A DNA stretch of 64,000 bases from Prolixibacteraceae bacterium. Its GTDB lineage: Bacteria > Bacteroidota > Bacteroidia > Bacteroidales > Prolixibacteraceae. Both the position numbers and the translations under genes were made by a program. Of the stretch, positions 26,340 through 35,781 are shown one piece after another. The notes under the pieces were generated by a model that worked only from the letters and a program-made list of their open reading frames with translations, had not been told where the DNA came from and made no database searches. Every line of letters begins with the position of its first letter. Position 1 is the first letter of the stretch. The stretch is taken from NCBI GenBank assembly GCA_019720755.1, contig CP081303.1, forward strand, positions 496,001-560,000, given 5' to 3'.

Positions 26340-26342
26340 TTC

Positions 26343-26927
26343 TTAAGCCTTTTTTATTTTGTTAATGATTGCAATAAGGTAACCTAATACCAAGAATGCT
26401 CCTGGAGCAAGGATAAATACCAAGCTTCCATATCCTTCGTTAAAGATTGTGAAACCAAAAAGTTTACCACTTCCTAAAAGTTCACGGATACCTCCTAGTA
26501 GCGTCAGTGCGAAACTGAAACCAAGTCCCATGCCAATACCATCAAGCATCGATTCAAAAGGACCATTCTTAGAGGCGAATGCTTCAGCACGACCTAGTAC
26601 GATACAGTTTACTACAATCAATGGAATAAAAAGACCTAGACTTTTATAAAGTGCTGGTAGATAAGCCTGCATTACCATTTGTAATACTGTCACAAAGGTG
26701 GCAATAATTACAATAAAGCTAGGAATACGAACTTTATCGGGAATAAATCTAGCTACTAATGAAATGGCAATGTTTGAAAGCATTAATACAAATGTTGTTG
26801 CTAACCCCATCCCAAGACCATTAATAGCAGAAGAGGTTACTCCCAACGTTGGACACATACCAAGAAGAAGTACAAAAACTGGATTTTCTTGAAGAAATCC
26901 TTTAGATACTATTTTAAGTTTGCTCAT
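26343..26927 (-). CDS. rnfE: Rnf electron transport complex subunit E
   Basis: This 194-residue inner-membrane protein of the RnfA/RnfE family has six hydrophobic segments and inverted topology to RnfA. It shows ENPVFVLLLGMCPTLGVTSS near the start and PLIVVNCIVLGRAEA at about 105, with the paired cysteines expected for the shared iron-sulfur cluster. Its start overlaps the rnfG stop as ATGA, so translation is coupled. Together with RnfA it moves electrons across the membrane in the ion-pumping ferredoxin:NAD+ oxidoreductase. Confidence 0.96.
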   Translation of the reverse strand: MSKLKIVSKGFLQENPVFVLLLGMCPTLGVTSSAINGLGMGLATTFVLMLSNIAISLVARFIPDKVRIPSFIVIIATFVTVLQMVMQAYLPALYKSLGLFIPLIVVNCIVLGRAEAFASKNGPFESMLDGIGMGLGFSFALTLLGGIRELLGSGKLFGFTIFNEGYGSLVFILAPGAFLVLGYLIAIINKIKKA

Positions 26928-27562
26928 GATTCACCTCCTTTGCTCTCGTTGTGTTTTGTCGTTGCACCAGTTGTTGCATCTGTATTTCCTTCTATGGCAG
27001 AAGCTCTTCTAAGTGCATCTAGAAATGCTCTTGACGATATTGTTGCTGCAGTAATTGCATCAATATCTCCACCATCTTTAGTTACAGTCATATTTGTCTT
27101 AGATGGATCTAGACCAATAATAGAATTATTTTTCCCTTCTTTGGGTGTACTAAACCACTCTTGCATTTTAGATCCCAATCCAGGAGTTTCTTGATGTTGT
27201 AGTACTTGGAAACCGGATATTTTATTTGTGTTATCTAAACCGACCATAATATCGATATGTCCTGAGAAACCGTTATTTGTGTATGTTTTAACTGCTCTAC
27301 CCACAACATTACCGTTTGCATCTAAAGCCGGAAATATTTCTAAGCTGTCTTTATCTCCTTTATTCAACACTTTATAGCTTTTAGCCAATTTGTCGAATTT
27401 AGGTAGTACTGAAGCAATCGCTTCTTCTTGGGCTTTAGTTTGACTCGCAGAGATTGCATCTGCGGTAAGCTCATTCATAAAGCCTAAAATTGCACCCGCC
27501 CCCATTGTTACCACAAATAATGTGATAACCATATTTGTAAAGTTTGATTCAATTTTTGCCAT
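26924..27562 (-). CDS. rnfG: Rnf electron transport complex subunit G (flavoprotein)
   Basis: This 212-residue protein has an N-terminal membrane anchor (about 10-32) and a periplasmic FMN-binding domain (GFSGHIDIMVGLD, HQETPGLGSKM). The covalent flavin site normally reads (S/T)-G-A-T and here reads DAITAATISS, with alanine in the glycine place. The acceptor threonine itself is kept. The tail after about residue 192 is polar and repetitive (DATTGATTKHNESKGG). It overlaps rnfD by one base and rnfE by four. It passes electrons between RnfD and the rest of the complex. Confidence 0.94.
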   Translation of the reverse strand: MAKIESNFTNMVITLFVVTMGAGAILGFMNELTADAISASQTKAQEEAIASVLPKFDKLAKSYKVLNKGDKDSLEIFPALDANGNVVGRAVKTYTNNGFSGHIDIMVGLDNTNKISGFQVLQHQETPGLGSKMQEWFSTPKEGKNNSIIGLDPSKTNMTVTKDGGDIDAITAATISSRAFLDALRRASAIEGNTDATTGATTKHNESKGGES

Positions 27563-28536
27563 TATGCTTTTCCTCCGAATCTTTTAGGTTTGATATAGTT
27601 ATTGATAAGTGGAACAACTCCATTCATAATCAATATAGCAAATGAAATACCTTCTGGATATGCTCCAAAGTTTCTGATACATATTGTAAGTATACCAATT
27701 GCTACACCATAGATTAACTGTCCTTTCGTTGACATAGGAGAAGTTACCATATCTGTTGCCATATAAATTGCTCCTAACATTGCACCTCCAGTAAGTATAT
27801 GGAATAAAGGATTGATGAATTGATCAGGATTAATCAGATATAGAGTTCCTTGTAGAATGAACATACTTCCTAGTACTGCAACAGGAATGTGCCATGTGAT
27901 GATCTTCTTGTAAAGCATAAAAAGACCTCCTAATAATAGCGCTAAGGCAGATATCTCTCCTAATGATCCGCTCATCGAACCAGTAAAAAGATTAAAATTA
28001 GAAGGAAGGTTTGGTAACAACTCAGAAACAGATTGTCCTGATTTGATGCCTTCTTTTAGTATTCCTAGTGGTGTTGCTCCAGAGAATGCGTCCACTGTTT
28101 TGTTTGCTGTCCATGATGTCATTTGCACAGGGAAAGAGATCAAAAGGAATACACGCCCTACTAATACTGGATTAAATAGGTTTTGTCCTAATCCACCAAA
28201 GGTCATTTTACCTACTCCTATAGAGATTAGTGCACCCAACACTACAAGCCAAATAGGAAGTGAACTTGGAACATTAAATGCTAACAAAAGCCCTGTAATT
28301 ATTGCGGAACCATCTTGGATTGTTGATTCTCCTTTTATCAAAAACTTCTGAAAAAGGTATTCGAATAATACGCATGATGCTACAGAAACTGCTGTAATCA
28401 ATAGTGCTTGCCATCCAAAGAATACTGTACTTGCAATTAATGCAGGAATGAGTGAAATAACCACTCCATACATAATCTTAGTAACAGATTCATCTCCTTT
28501 GATGTGTGGTGATGGTGATACGGTAAGTAATTTCAT
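27562..28536 (-). CDS. rnfD: Rnf electron transport complex subunit D
   Basis: This 324-residue integral membrane flavoprotein has about nine to ten hydrophobic segments. The covalent FMN attachment motif is the SGAT in DAFSGATPLG (about residue 150-160), and MATDMVTSPMSTKGQ near 260 is also typical. It starts 34 bases after rnfC and its stop shares one base with the rnfG start (TAATG). It forms the membrane channel part of the Rnf pump. Confidence 0.96.
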   Translation of the reverse strand: MKLLTVSPSPHIKGDESVTKIMYGVVISLIPALIASTVFFGWQALLITAVSVASCVLFEYLFQKFLIKGESTIQDGSAIITGLLLAFNVPSSLPIWLVVLGALISIGVGKMTFGGLGQNLFNPVLVGRVFLLISFPVQMTSWTANKTVDAFSGATPLGILKEGIKSGQSVSELLPNLPSNFNLFTGSMSGSLGEISALALLLGGLFMLYKKIITWHIPVAVLGSMFILQGTLYLINPDQFINPLFHILTGGAMLGAIYMATDMVTSPMSTKGQLIYGVAIGILTICIRNFGAYPEGISFAILIMNGVVPLINNYIKPKRFGGKA

Positions 28537-28570
28537 TACTTTATAGATTTTTGTGTCTTAATTATCTTAA

Positions 28571-29905
28571 TTAGCTTTTTCTTCCTCTTATAATTTGTCC
28601 TACTTTTCCTTTCCCCATTCTGATATAATCAAGAAGAGGGCGGTTTGAAGGACATGTAAATGAACAAGAACCACATTCGATACAGTCCATTACATTTCGT
28701 TGTTCTGATTGATCCCAGTTTGATTTCTCTGCCAACGACATCAAAAGATAAGGTTCTATTCCCATTGGACAAGCTTTCACACATTTTGCACATCGAATAC
28801 ATGCATCCATTTTTGCTCGTGCAGACTCTGTGTCTTGCATGATAAGAATACCAGATGTTCCTTTTGCTGCAGGTACTTCTAGATTAACTAGAGCTTTACC
28901 CATCATAGGTCCACCGCTAATAACCTTTCCTGTATCTTCAGGTAGTCCTCCAGCAAAATCAATAAGATCGTTTGTTGGTGTTCCTCCTCTTACAAGTAGG
29001 TTACAAGGATTTTTTACTGATTTACCTGTTACTGTAACGATACGTTCGAAAAGAGGTTTGTTCTTCTGTATTGCTTCATATACTGCATATGCTGTAGCAA
29101 CATTATTTACAACAGCACCTACAGCAATTGGAAGTGCACCAGAAGGAACTTCTTTGCCAATAGTTGCTGCAATCAATTGCTTCTCTCCACCTTGAGGATA
29201 TTGAACTTTCAATGGAGCAATCTCTATACCTTTATAAGCCTTAGCGATTTTTTTGAAGTAATCAATAGCATCTTTTTTATTATTTTCGATACCTATGATC
29301 GCTTTTTCAACCCCGACACCTTTCATTAATATAGAGACACCAACCATAATTTCTTCTCCTTTTTCGAGCATGATTTGGTGATCTGCAGTAAGATATGGCT
29401 CACACTCTACAGCATTAATGACAAGAACTTTAGCTGTATTTCCTGGAGGAGGAGATAGTTTAATATGTGTTGGGAATGTTGCACCTCCCAAACCGACAAT
29501 ACCAGATTCTGCAATCTTAGCTTTAATTTCTTCTTGAGTTAGAGTTATCTCTTTTACGAGTTCGGTTGATCTATCAATAGACTCTTCCCATTCATCTCCA
29601 TCAACATCGATTACGACAACATCTTTTTTATACCCAGAGCTGTCGATTATTTGATCGATTTTTTTCACTTTCCCAGAAACAGAAGAGTGAATATTGGCAG
29701 AAACAAAACCTGAGGCTTTACCAATCATCTGTCCAACCTTAACCATATCTCCTTTTTTAACCAGAGGAGTTGCTGGCGCCCCAATGTGTTGTCCCATTGG
29801 GATATATACGGTCTTAGGGATCGGCAATGTATGAATTTTTGCATTAGCCGACAGTTTGTTCTCAGCAGGATGAATACCTCCGATTTTGAATGTCTTAAGC
29901 ACCAT
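28571..29905 (-). CDS. rnfC: Rnf electron transport complex subunit C (NADH-binding)
   Basis: This 444-residue peripheral subunit begins with the RnfC barrel-sandwich domain (GGIHPAENKLSAN) and has the NADH/FMN-binding SLBB-type core (GIVGLGGATFPTHIKLSPP, ECEPYLTADH). It ends with two [4Fe-4S] motifs, CIRCAKCVKACP and CIECGSCSFTCP. It oxidises or reduces NAD(H) at the cytoplasmic side of the complex. It follows rnfB by 42 bases. Length and domain order are standard for a Bacteroidota Rnf, without the long alanine-rich tail of the enterobacterial protein. Confidence 0.97.
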   Translation of the reverse strand: MVLKTFKIGGIHPAENKLSANAKIHTLPIPKTVYIPMGQHIGAPATPLVKKGDMVKVGQMIGKASGFVSANIHSSVSGKVKKIDQIIDSSGYKKDVVVIDVDGDEWEESIDRSTELVKEITLTQEEIKAKIAESGIVGLGGATFPTHIKLSPPPGNTAKVLVINAVECEPYLTADHQIMLEKGEEIMVGVSILMKGVGVEKAIIGIENNKKDAIDYFKKIAKAYKGIEIAPLKVQYPQGGEKQLIAATIGKEVPSGALPIAVGAVVNNVATAYAVYEAIQKNKPLFERIVTVTGKSVKNPCNLLVRGGTPTNDLIDFAGGLPEDTGKVISGGPMMGKALVNLEVPAAKGTSGILIMQDTESARAKMDACIRCAKCVKACPMGIEPYLLMSLAEKSNWDQSEQRNVMDCIECGSCSFTCPSNRPLLDYIRMGKGKVGQIIRGRKS

Positions 29906-29947
29906 AATATTTTAAATTGTTTTTTCTTGTTAATTTGAGAGTCTCGT

Positions 29948-30805
29948 TTATGAAGCAGCTTCTTCCTCTTTCTTCACTTTGCGTGGAGGAAAGTTCTCTT
30001 CAACAATAGCACCTGTTGGACATACTGATACACATTTACGGCATAACTTACATTTATCCGCATCGATAAATGCCAAGTTTTTCTCCATTGTAATGGCGTC
30101 AAAAGGGCACTCTTTGAAACATTTCGTACAACCAATACAAGCAGTACTACAAGCTTTTTTGGCTGCTGCACCTTTGTCCATATTGCGACATGAAACGTAA
30201 ACCTTACGACCTTTTGGCATTTTTTTACGTAATTCAATCAGTGTCTTAGGACATGCGGTGACACACGCACCACATGCAACACATTTTTCGTCGTCCACCT
30301 CAGGTAGTCCTGTCTCAGGGTTCATATGAATTGCATCGAATTCACAAGCAGTGACACAATCTCCACATCCAAGACATCCATATGCACAACCTGTATCTCC
30401 AGCATACAATGAAGAGGCAATTGCACAAGAAATTGAACCATTATAATGGTTTGTTTTAGGACGATGTTCGCATGTACCGTTACATCTCACAACCGCTGTT
30501 TGTGGTGCTTTTTTTACGGCTTCTAATCCTAAGATATCTGCAACAGATCCCATGCAGTCATTTCCCCCAACAGGACAATAAAGAGAAGAAAGTTCCATCT
30601 CTTTAACGCAAGCTTCGGCGAAAGCTCTACATCCTGCAAAACCACATCCACCACAGTTTGCCCCTGGTAATGTTCCTTCTACATCATCAATGCGAGGATC
30701 TTCTTCAACTTTGAACTTTTTCGCAGCAACTGCAAGAATTACTGCTGCCAAAACTCCAATGATACTTAAAACAAGAATCGTGTTTATAACAAGTGTTAGA
30801 ATCAT
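29948..30805 (-). CDS. rnfB: Rnf electron transport complex subunit B (polyferredoxin)
   Basis: This 285-residue protein has one N-terminal membrane anchor (about 5-28), then the four-cysteine RnfB cluster domain starting PGANCGGCGFAGC (48-59) and several ferredoxin-type [4Fe-4S] motifs (CAYGCLGCGDCVTAC, CVACGACVTACP, CIGCTKCFKECP, CKLCRKCVSVCP). It is the entry point for electrons from reduced ferredoxin, presumably produced by the PFOR encoded at 19023. It lies 15 bases after rseC. Confidence 0.96.
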   Translation of the reverse strand: MILTLVINTILVLSIIGVLAAVILAVAAKKFKVEEDPRIDDVEGTLPGANCGGCGFAGCRAFAEACVKEMELSSLYCPVGGNDCMGSVADILGLEAVKKAPQTAVVRCNGTCEHRPKTNHYNGSISCAIASSLYAGDTGCAYGCLGCGDCVTACEFDAIHMNPETGLPEVDDEKCVACGACVTACPKTLIELRKKMPKGRKVYVSCRNMDKGAAAKKACSTACIGCTKCFKECPFDAITMEKNLAFIDADKCKLCRKCVSVCPTGAIVEENFPPRKVKKEEEAAS

Positions 30806-30820
30806 TATTAATTAGATTTA

Positions 30821-31240
30821 CTAGATTTTACGAATTGTAAATTCAAGCTTACCTGATATTCTATTACGGAATAGATATAAGCCTAAATAATATGGAACAA
30901 GAATGGCAATAGCAATTACAGCGGATATCGTGTCTGAAAAACCTATGTTTTTAGATACAATAAGCGCTATGATAAGTATGCATAAAGGAAGAATGTAACC
31001 AAGAATAACAGCTAGTTTCTCTTGGCGTTTATTTGCCACCAATAGAACTTTTTCTCCATTCTTGATACTTTGATTTACACGTTTAATGTGAACCATTTTC
31101 TCTTCGACATCTGCTACAGAACAAGCCCCTTTTGCATGGCATCCAGCACATGCTGATTTTGAAATAATTTTTACCCAAGCTTCTTTGCCCTCCGTTTTAT
31201 AAACGACGCCATCGTGGGTTAATTCTCTATTCTTATCCAT
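30821..31240 (-). CDS. rseC: RseC/SoxR-reducing-system family protein at the head of the rnf operon
   Basis: This 139-residue protein has a cytoplasmic N-terminal part with the RseC cysteine cluster (SACAGCHAKGACSVAD, about 29-44) and two membrane segments near 77-120. RseC proteins work with Rnf in reducing SoxR or modulate envelope stress signalling in Proteobacteria. In Bacteroidota they commonly lead rnf operons and may assist iron-sulfur or electron transfer to the complex. It is the first gene of the seven-gene unit and is preceded by a good promoter. Confidence 0.85.
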   Translation of the reverse strand: MDKNRELTHDGVVYKTEGKEAWVKIISKSACAGCHAKGACSVADVEEKMVHIKRVNQSIKNGEKVLLVANKRQEKLAVILGYILPLCILIIALIVSKNIGFSDTISAVIAIAILVPYYLGLYLFRNRISGKLEFTIRKI

Positions 31241-31263
31241 GATATCTATGAAAAAATACTCTA

Positions 31264-31293
31264 CAAATCTAAATATGATTATCTCTTTTCAAA
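31264..31293 (-). promoter_or_regulatory. Promoter of the rseC-rnfBCDGEA operon
   Basis: On the minus strand TTTG (31293-31290) and TAGATTTG (31271-31264) are 18 bases apart. The -7 element matches TAnnTTTG fully. The start of transcription would lie about 15-20 bases before the rseC ATG. Confidence 0.6.
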
Positions 31294-31581
31294 TATCTTT
31301 GGTTATTTAAATAATGAATTGACTTCTTATTTATTTTTGTTTTAAATACGGCGTAGAATTATAGACTTTTTTCGGATAATAACGAAAATGTTTTATAGAA
31401 TTGACACACTAGAAGGACGGAATTTGGGACTTGTGTATTGTTTGTGTACTTGTATATCCCCATGTCTTCCTGTGACTCAAACTATCTGAATTAAATGTGT
31501 TGTTGAAGTTGTGAGGACGGTAATGTTTTAATCTTTAGTTAATTCAATCGTATTATTAACATAGTGGACCGGATCGTATTA
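31294..31581. other. Non-coding interval between rnf promoter and sensor kinase gene
   Basis: No supported gene or RNA was found here. The sequence is AT-rich with a G/T-rich patch around 31410-31470, and no clear terminator for the minus-strand kinase gene could be found. Confidence 0.45.
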
Positions 31582-33432
31582 CTATTGTTCTCCGCTTTTC
31601 GGTAATGGAAATATTAATTGGATTGTTGTTCCCTCATTAGGTTTTGAAATAATATCAATTTTACCACTATTTTTCAGCGTAAACTCTTTGCATAAGATCA
31701 GACCTAGTCCTGTTCCTTTTTCATTCTCCGTTCCTTTAGAATATATCTTTTCTCCTACATTAAATAATTTTTTTTGAACAGAAGGAGTGATCCCTACACC
31801 ATGATCAATAATTAGAATTTCGCAAAAATCGCCATTGGTTTGTGTCTTTATTGTAATGGTAGAACCCCTAAATGAAAATTTAATTGCATTGGATGTTAAG
31901 TTGCGAATTATTGAGATCAACATATTTTGGTCAATCTCTAGACTAATATTATTTTTAAATTCGCAGTTAATATTAATCTCTTTTTTTAATGCTTGAGGCT
32001 TTAATATTTCAATGGTGCTTTCAATGACTGAGTTTACTTGCGTGATAGTCTTGTTTACAATTAGTGCTCCATTTTGAGATTTCGACCATGCCAATACATC
32101 ATCAATAAGTTGCACCATATTTTGTGTTGACTGAACTATTATTTCAGCATAATGCTTCTTTTGTTCTGATGAAAAAGAGGGGTCGTCATTTTTGATAATA
32201 TATGAAAAACCTTGTATTGTCATAATAGGGTTTTTCAAGTCGTGTGCTAAGATCTTAATAAATTTATCTTTTGTATTATTTACCTCGGTAAGCTTTTTAG
32301 CTGATTTTTTTAAGAGTGTTTGATTGTAGATCCTATTGGACAGCGTCATCGCAGCCAAATAAGAGATGATAATAAGAAGGAATAGGATCACTAAATATAT
32401 TGCAACAAGTCTACTTAACTCTTTTGATCTAATTTCGTGGTATTGGTCTATGGATATCAATGATACCAGTTTGTATTCATGGTTTCCAAACTTTTTGGAC
32501 AGGTCGAAGCCTATCTTATTTCCAATTAATGTATTCTTTAAAGTCTCTCCCAAATTAATTGAAAAGAAGTTGACAAAACCATCCTTTGTAATAAAGGATC
32601 CATTCTGTTGTTTCTTCTCTAGTTCAATTCTTTGAATAACACTATAAGGGATAGGAGGTGTATTTTCTTTATACTTATTGATTACAAGATTATTGTCGAT
32701 ATCAAATACATTGTCTTCATTTTCAGATATCATAAATAATCTTCCTATGGTATTTTCATTATAATGAAGAATTTGTTTGTCATTCCTCATTTTATCAAGT
32801 ATGTTTTGAAAGCTACAACTTAACGATAAAATTGAAGGTTCTCTTCTTGCATTAAAAACATACATGGATATAGTGATTGCTTTATTGCAAAGGTTTGAAC
32901 ACTTTTTAATATCTTCTAAAGAGTGTATCTGGCTTATTTGTACTCCAGTTGTTTCCCCAGGGTTAAGTTCTTGAGCTGTATAATCAGAATCTTTAATATT
33001 ACGCTCTGTTAGGGTAAACTGATTATTTGTGTAGGTTATTGATAGATATCGATTCTTTTGGGGATTAATTATTTGAATGCTATTATACAGTTTCTTTTTC
33101 TTTAGATAAGTTGATATCTTCTTCTCTAATATTGCTTTATGCGCCTTGTTTGGCGTGTCTAAGTAATTGATAATAATGGAACGTGACGAAATCTCATTGA
33201 GGTCCATAAAAAGATCTTCAATGGTCGTTGTAATCTCTTTTGCCTGCACTTGTAGAAGGGATTGGTTCCTCATTTCACTCCCTTTTATATTTTTATCTGC
33301 CTCTAATACAAAATAGGACCAAAAGATTATTCCTAATATAACTGTTGCAAATAATACAAAAGTTGGAAAGAATTTATTAAAAAGTCCTTTTTGATCATTC
33401 TTTATTCTATTTATCATCTCTATCCCACTCAT
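31582..33432 (-). CDS. Membrane sensor histidine kinase
   Basis: This 616-residue kinase has a first membrane segment at about 22-42, a large extracytoplasmic sensor region (43-340, probably Cache-like) that contains the pair CSNLC (178-182), and a second membrane segment at 341-363. The dimerisation/phosphoacceptor helix has H397 in ILAHDLKNP. The ATPase domain shows the N box LTSNAIKFSF, the G1 box DHGVGIT and the G2 box GTGLGL. No receiver domain is fused and no response regulator gene is adjacent, so the partner is unknown. It starts 9 bases after recG and is probably cotranscribed with it. A second ATG at 33417 is possible. Confidence 0.9.
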   Translation of the reverse strand: MSGIEMINRIKNDQKGLFNKFFPTFVLFATVILGIIFWSYFVLEADKNIKGSEMRNQSLLQVQAKEITTTIEDLFMDLNEISSRSIIINYLDTPNKAHKAILEKKISTYLKKKKLYNSIQIINPQKNRYLSITYTNNQFTLTERNIKDSDYTAQELNPGETTGVQISQIHSLEDIKKCSNLCNKAITISMYVFNARREPSILSLSCSFQNILDKMRNDKQILHYNENTIGRLFMISENEDNVFDIDNNLVINKYKENTPPIPYSVIQRIELEKKQQNGSFITKDGFVNFFSINLGETLKNTLIGNKIGFDLSKKFGNHEYKLVSLISIDQYHEIRSKELSRLVAIYLVILFLLIIISYLAAMTLSNRIYNQTLLKKSAKKLTEVNNTKDKFIKILAHDLKNPIMTIQGFSYIIKNDDPSFSSEQKKHYAEIIVQSTQNMVQLIDDVLAWSKSQNGALIVNKTITQVNSVIESTIEILKPQALKKEININCEFKNNISLEIDQNMLISIIRNLTSNAIKFSFRGSTITIKTQTNGDFCEILIIDHGVGITPSVQKKLFNVGEKIYSKGTENEKGTGLGLILCKEFTLKNSGKIDIISKPNEGTTIQLIFPLPKSGEQ

Positions 33433-33441
33433 ACTCTTTGA

Positions 33442-35529
33442 TCAACTAATATCGCTCCAATTAAATAAACTAATGTTTGTATTTATTAACATTTTGAGAA
33501 GTTTATTGTTTGCTGGATTTGTAAGTTTTGGATCTTTTTCTGCAATTTTAAATATAATATTTCTAACGTCTGTTAATATATTGCTATCTTTTGATAAATC
33601 AGACAAGTTTAACCCTTGAATGTCACCACTCTGTTGTATTCCTTCGATATCTCCAGGCCCACGAAGTTCAAGGTCTACCTCTGATATTTTAAAACCATCG
33701 CTATGGTCAACCATTGTTTGCATTCTAGCTTTAGAGACTTTACTAATTTTGTCACCTGTAATAAGGAGACAGTATGCTTGATCCGCACCACGGCCTACTC
33801 GACCTCTCAGCTGGTGAAGTTGTGAAAGTCCAAATCTTTCAGCACTTTCAATAATCATAATAGATGCATTGGGGACATTTACTCCAACTTCAATTACTGT
33901 GGTTGCAACCATGATACTCGTTTCATGATTTTTGAACCTTATCATTTCAGCCTCTTTTTCTTGCGATTTAAGTTTACCATGAACAACACTAATAGAATAA
34001 TCGGGGAAGTCTTCTGCAACTTGTTCGTAGCCTTTTTCAAGATTTTTAAAATCTAGCTTCTCGGATTCCTCTATTAAAGGAAAAACATAATATACCTGTC
34101 TGTTTTTATTCAACTCATTTTGAATAAACTCATTAATCTTTTCTCTTTTAGAATCAAAATAGTGTTTTGTTATGATAGGCTTCCTTCCAGGGGGTAGTTC
34201 ATCAATAACAGACACGTCCAAGTCTCCGTAGAGAGTCATGGCTAGAGTTCTAGGTATAGGCGTCGCAGTCATCACTAAGATATGTGGAGGGACAACCCCT
34301 TTATTCCACAATTTTGCTCTTTGAGCCACTCCAAAACGATGCTGTTCATCAATAATTACAAGTCCTAATTTCTGAAACTTTACTTTATCTTCTATCAATG
34401 CATGTGTGCCAATAAGAAGGTCTAATGTTCCGTCTTCTAGCTCTTGATGTATTTGGCGTCTTTCAGCTACTTTGGTTGACCCCGTTAATAATTTTACATT
34501 AAGGTTCAACCCTTGATTCATCTCTAAAATAGACTCTAGGTGCTGTGATGCGAGTATCTCAGTAGGAGCCATGATACATGCTTGAAATTGGTTGTCAATA
34601 GCGATTAATGCCGACATAAATGCAACCATTGTTTTACCACTACCCACATCTCCTTGAATAAGTCGATTCATCTGTGTCCCTGTTTTCATGTTGTTTCGTA
34701 TTTCACGAATTACACGTTTTTGAGCCCCAGTTAGTTCAAAAGGGATATTGTATTGGTAGAAATAGTTAAATTTATCACCAACAGTTGTAAACACATTTCC
34801 TTTATATTTTTGCTCTCTTTCAATCTTTAAATAGATCACCTTAAGTTGGTTCATAAACAGCTCTTCGAATTTTATTCGGTATATCGCTCTATTTAACTCA
34901 TCATAGTTTTTAGGGGTGTGTATTCCAATTAAGGAATCTTTTTTAGTTGCTAGGTCTCTATATTTAAGTATCCATTCTGGAAGATTTTCAACATCATCCT
35001 TTTGGATAAGTATAAGCGCATTTGTAATTATCTGAGCCAAAGACTTTGATGTCATGCCCTCTTTTTTCATCTTCTCTGTTGTGTGGTATTGAGGATACAG
35101 AGAACCTAATGTTGATTGGTCTTTTTGTAGTGTTAATTCTGGATGGACAATACTCATTGACGATCCAAATTTTTTAGTCTTTCCAAAGAGTATGTAAGGC
35201 TCTTTTATTTTAAGACTTTTTTTAAGATATTTTGCCCCAGTGAAAAATGTTAAGTCAATGAATGAATCTCCATCAGTAAAGTATGCAGTAAGCCTCTCTT
35301 TTGTTCCACTTCCTTCACTTCGAATCTGGGTTATATAACCCTTACATTGAACTATCTTTTCTGATTGCTTTGCCTCTTTGATAGACTGAAATGTCGTTCG
35401 GTCGATATATTTGTATGGATAGTAGTTTAATAACTTTTCTATGTTGGTTATTTTCAACTCATTTTTAAGGAGTAGTTCCTTTTTTGGACCGACTCCCTTT
35501 ATATATTTTAAGCTTGTATACATAGTCAT
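33442..35529 (-). CDS. recG: ATP-dependent DNA helicase RecG
   Basis: This 695-residue branch-migration helicase remodels stalled replication forks and recombination intermediates. It has the N-terminal wedge/OB domain (1-about 200: FFTGAKYLKKSLK, LYPQYHTTEKM). The superfamily 2 helicase core shows GDVGSGKT (Walker A), IIDEQHRFG (DEQH box), MTATPIPRTLAMT, the VVHGKLKSQEKE region and QLRGRVGRGADQ. The C-terminal TRG-type region includes ELRGPGDIEGIQQSG. Full length. A histidine kinase gene follows after 9 bases. Confidence 0.96.
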   Translation of the reverse strand: MTMYTSLKYIKGVGPKKELLLKNELKITNIEKLLNYYPYKYIDRTTFQSIKEAKQSEKIVQCKGYITQIRSEGSGTKERLTAYFTDGDSFIDLTFFTGAKYLKKSLKIKEPYILFGKTKKFGSSMSIVHPELTLQKDQSTLGSLYPQYHTTEKMKKEGMTSKSLAQIITNALILIQKDDVENLPEWILKYRDLATKKDSLIGIHTPKNYDELNRAIYRIKFEELFMNQLKVIYLKIEREQKYKGNVFTTVGDKFNYFYQYNIPFELTGAQKRVIREIRNNMKTGTQMNRLIQGDVGSGKTMVAFMSALIAIDNQFQACIMAPTEILASQHLESILEMNQGLNLNVKLLTGSTKVAERRQIHQELEDGTLDLLIGTHALIEDKVKFQKLGLVIIDEQHRFGVAQRAKLWNKGVVPPHILVMTATPIPRTLAMTLYGDLDVSVIDELPPGRKPIITKHYFDSKREKINEFIQNELNKNRQVYYVFPLIEESEKLDFKNLEKGYEQVAEDFPDYSISVVHGKLKSQEKEAEMIRFKNHETSIMVATTVIEVGVNVPNASIMIIESAERFGLSQLHQLRGRVGRGADQAYCLLITGDKISKVSKARMQTMVDHSDGFKISEVDLELRGPGDIEGIQQSGDIQGLNLSDLSKDSNILTDVRNIIFKIAEKDPKLTNPANNKLLKMLINTNISLFNWSDIS

Positions 35530-35781
35530 ATCATCTACAAATATATAATAGATTATTCGATATCAGGTTCTATTTTAGATTGAAAAAAAGATCAAAAGAT
35601 GTTTCTTCTTTCTATTTTATTTCATTATCTCTAATGTGATTCATATTAATGTAAATAAACTCTTTTTCATTAGTGTTCATAAATTGTTTTAGATAATGTA
35701 GACACTTTTTGGGCTCAAAAGTTTAATTTTGTCGTGAACTGCACTTTTTGTTAAACAGAAAGTGGTTAATTGAGATGAGTT

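Noticed and set aside
31425-31460. Two GTGTA words 11 bases apart, resembling the 11-bp blocks
   Set aside because: Only one repeat step and no inverted arms. It is within chance for a G/T-rich patch.
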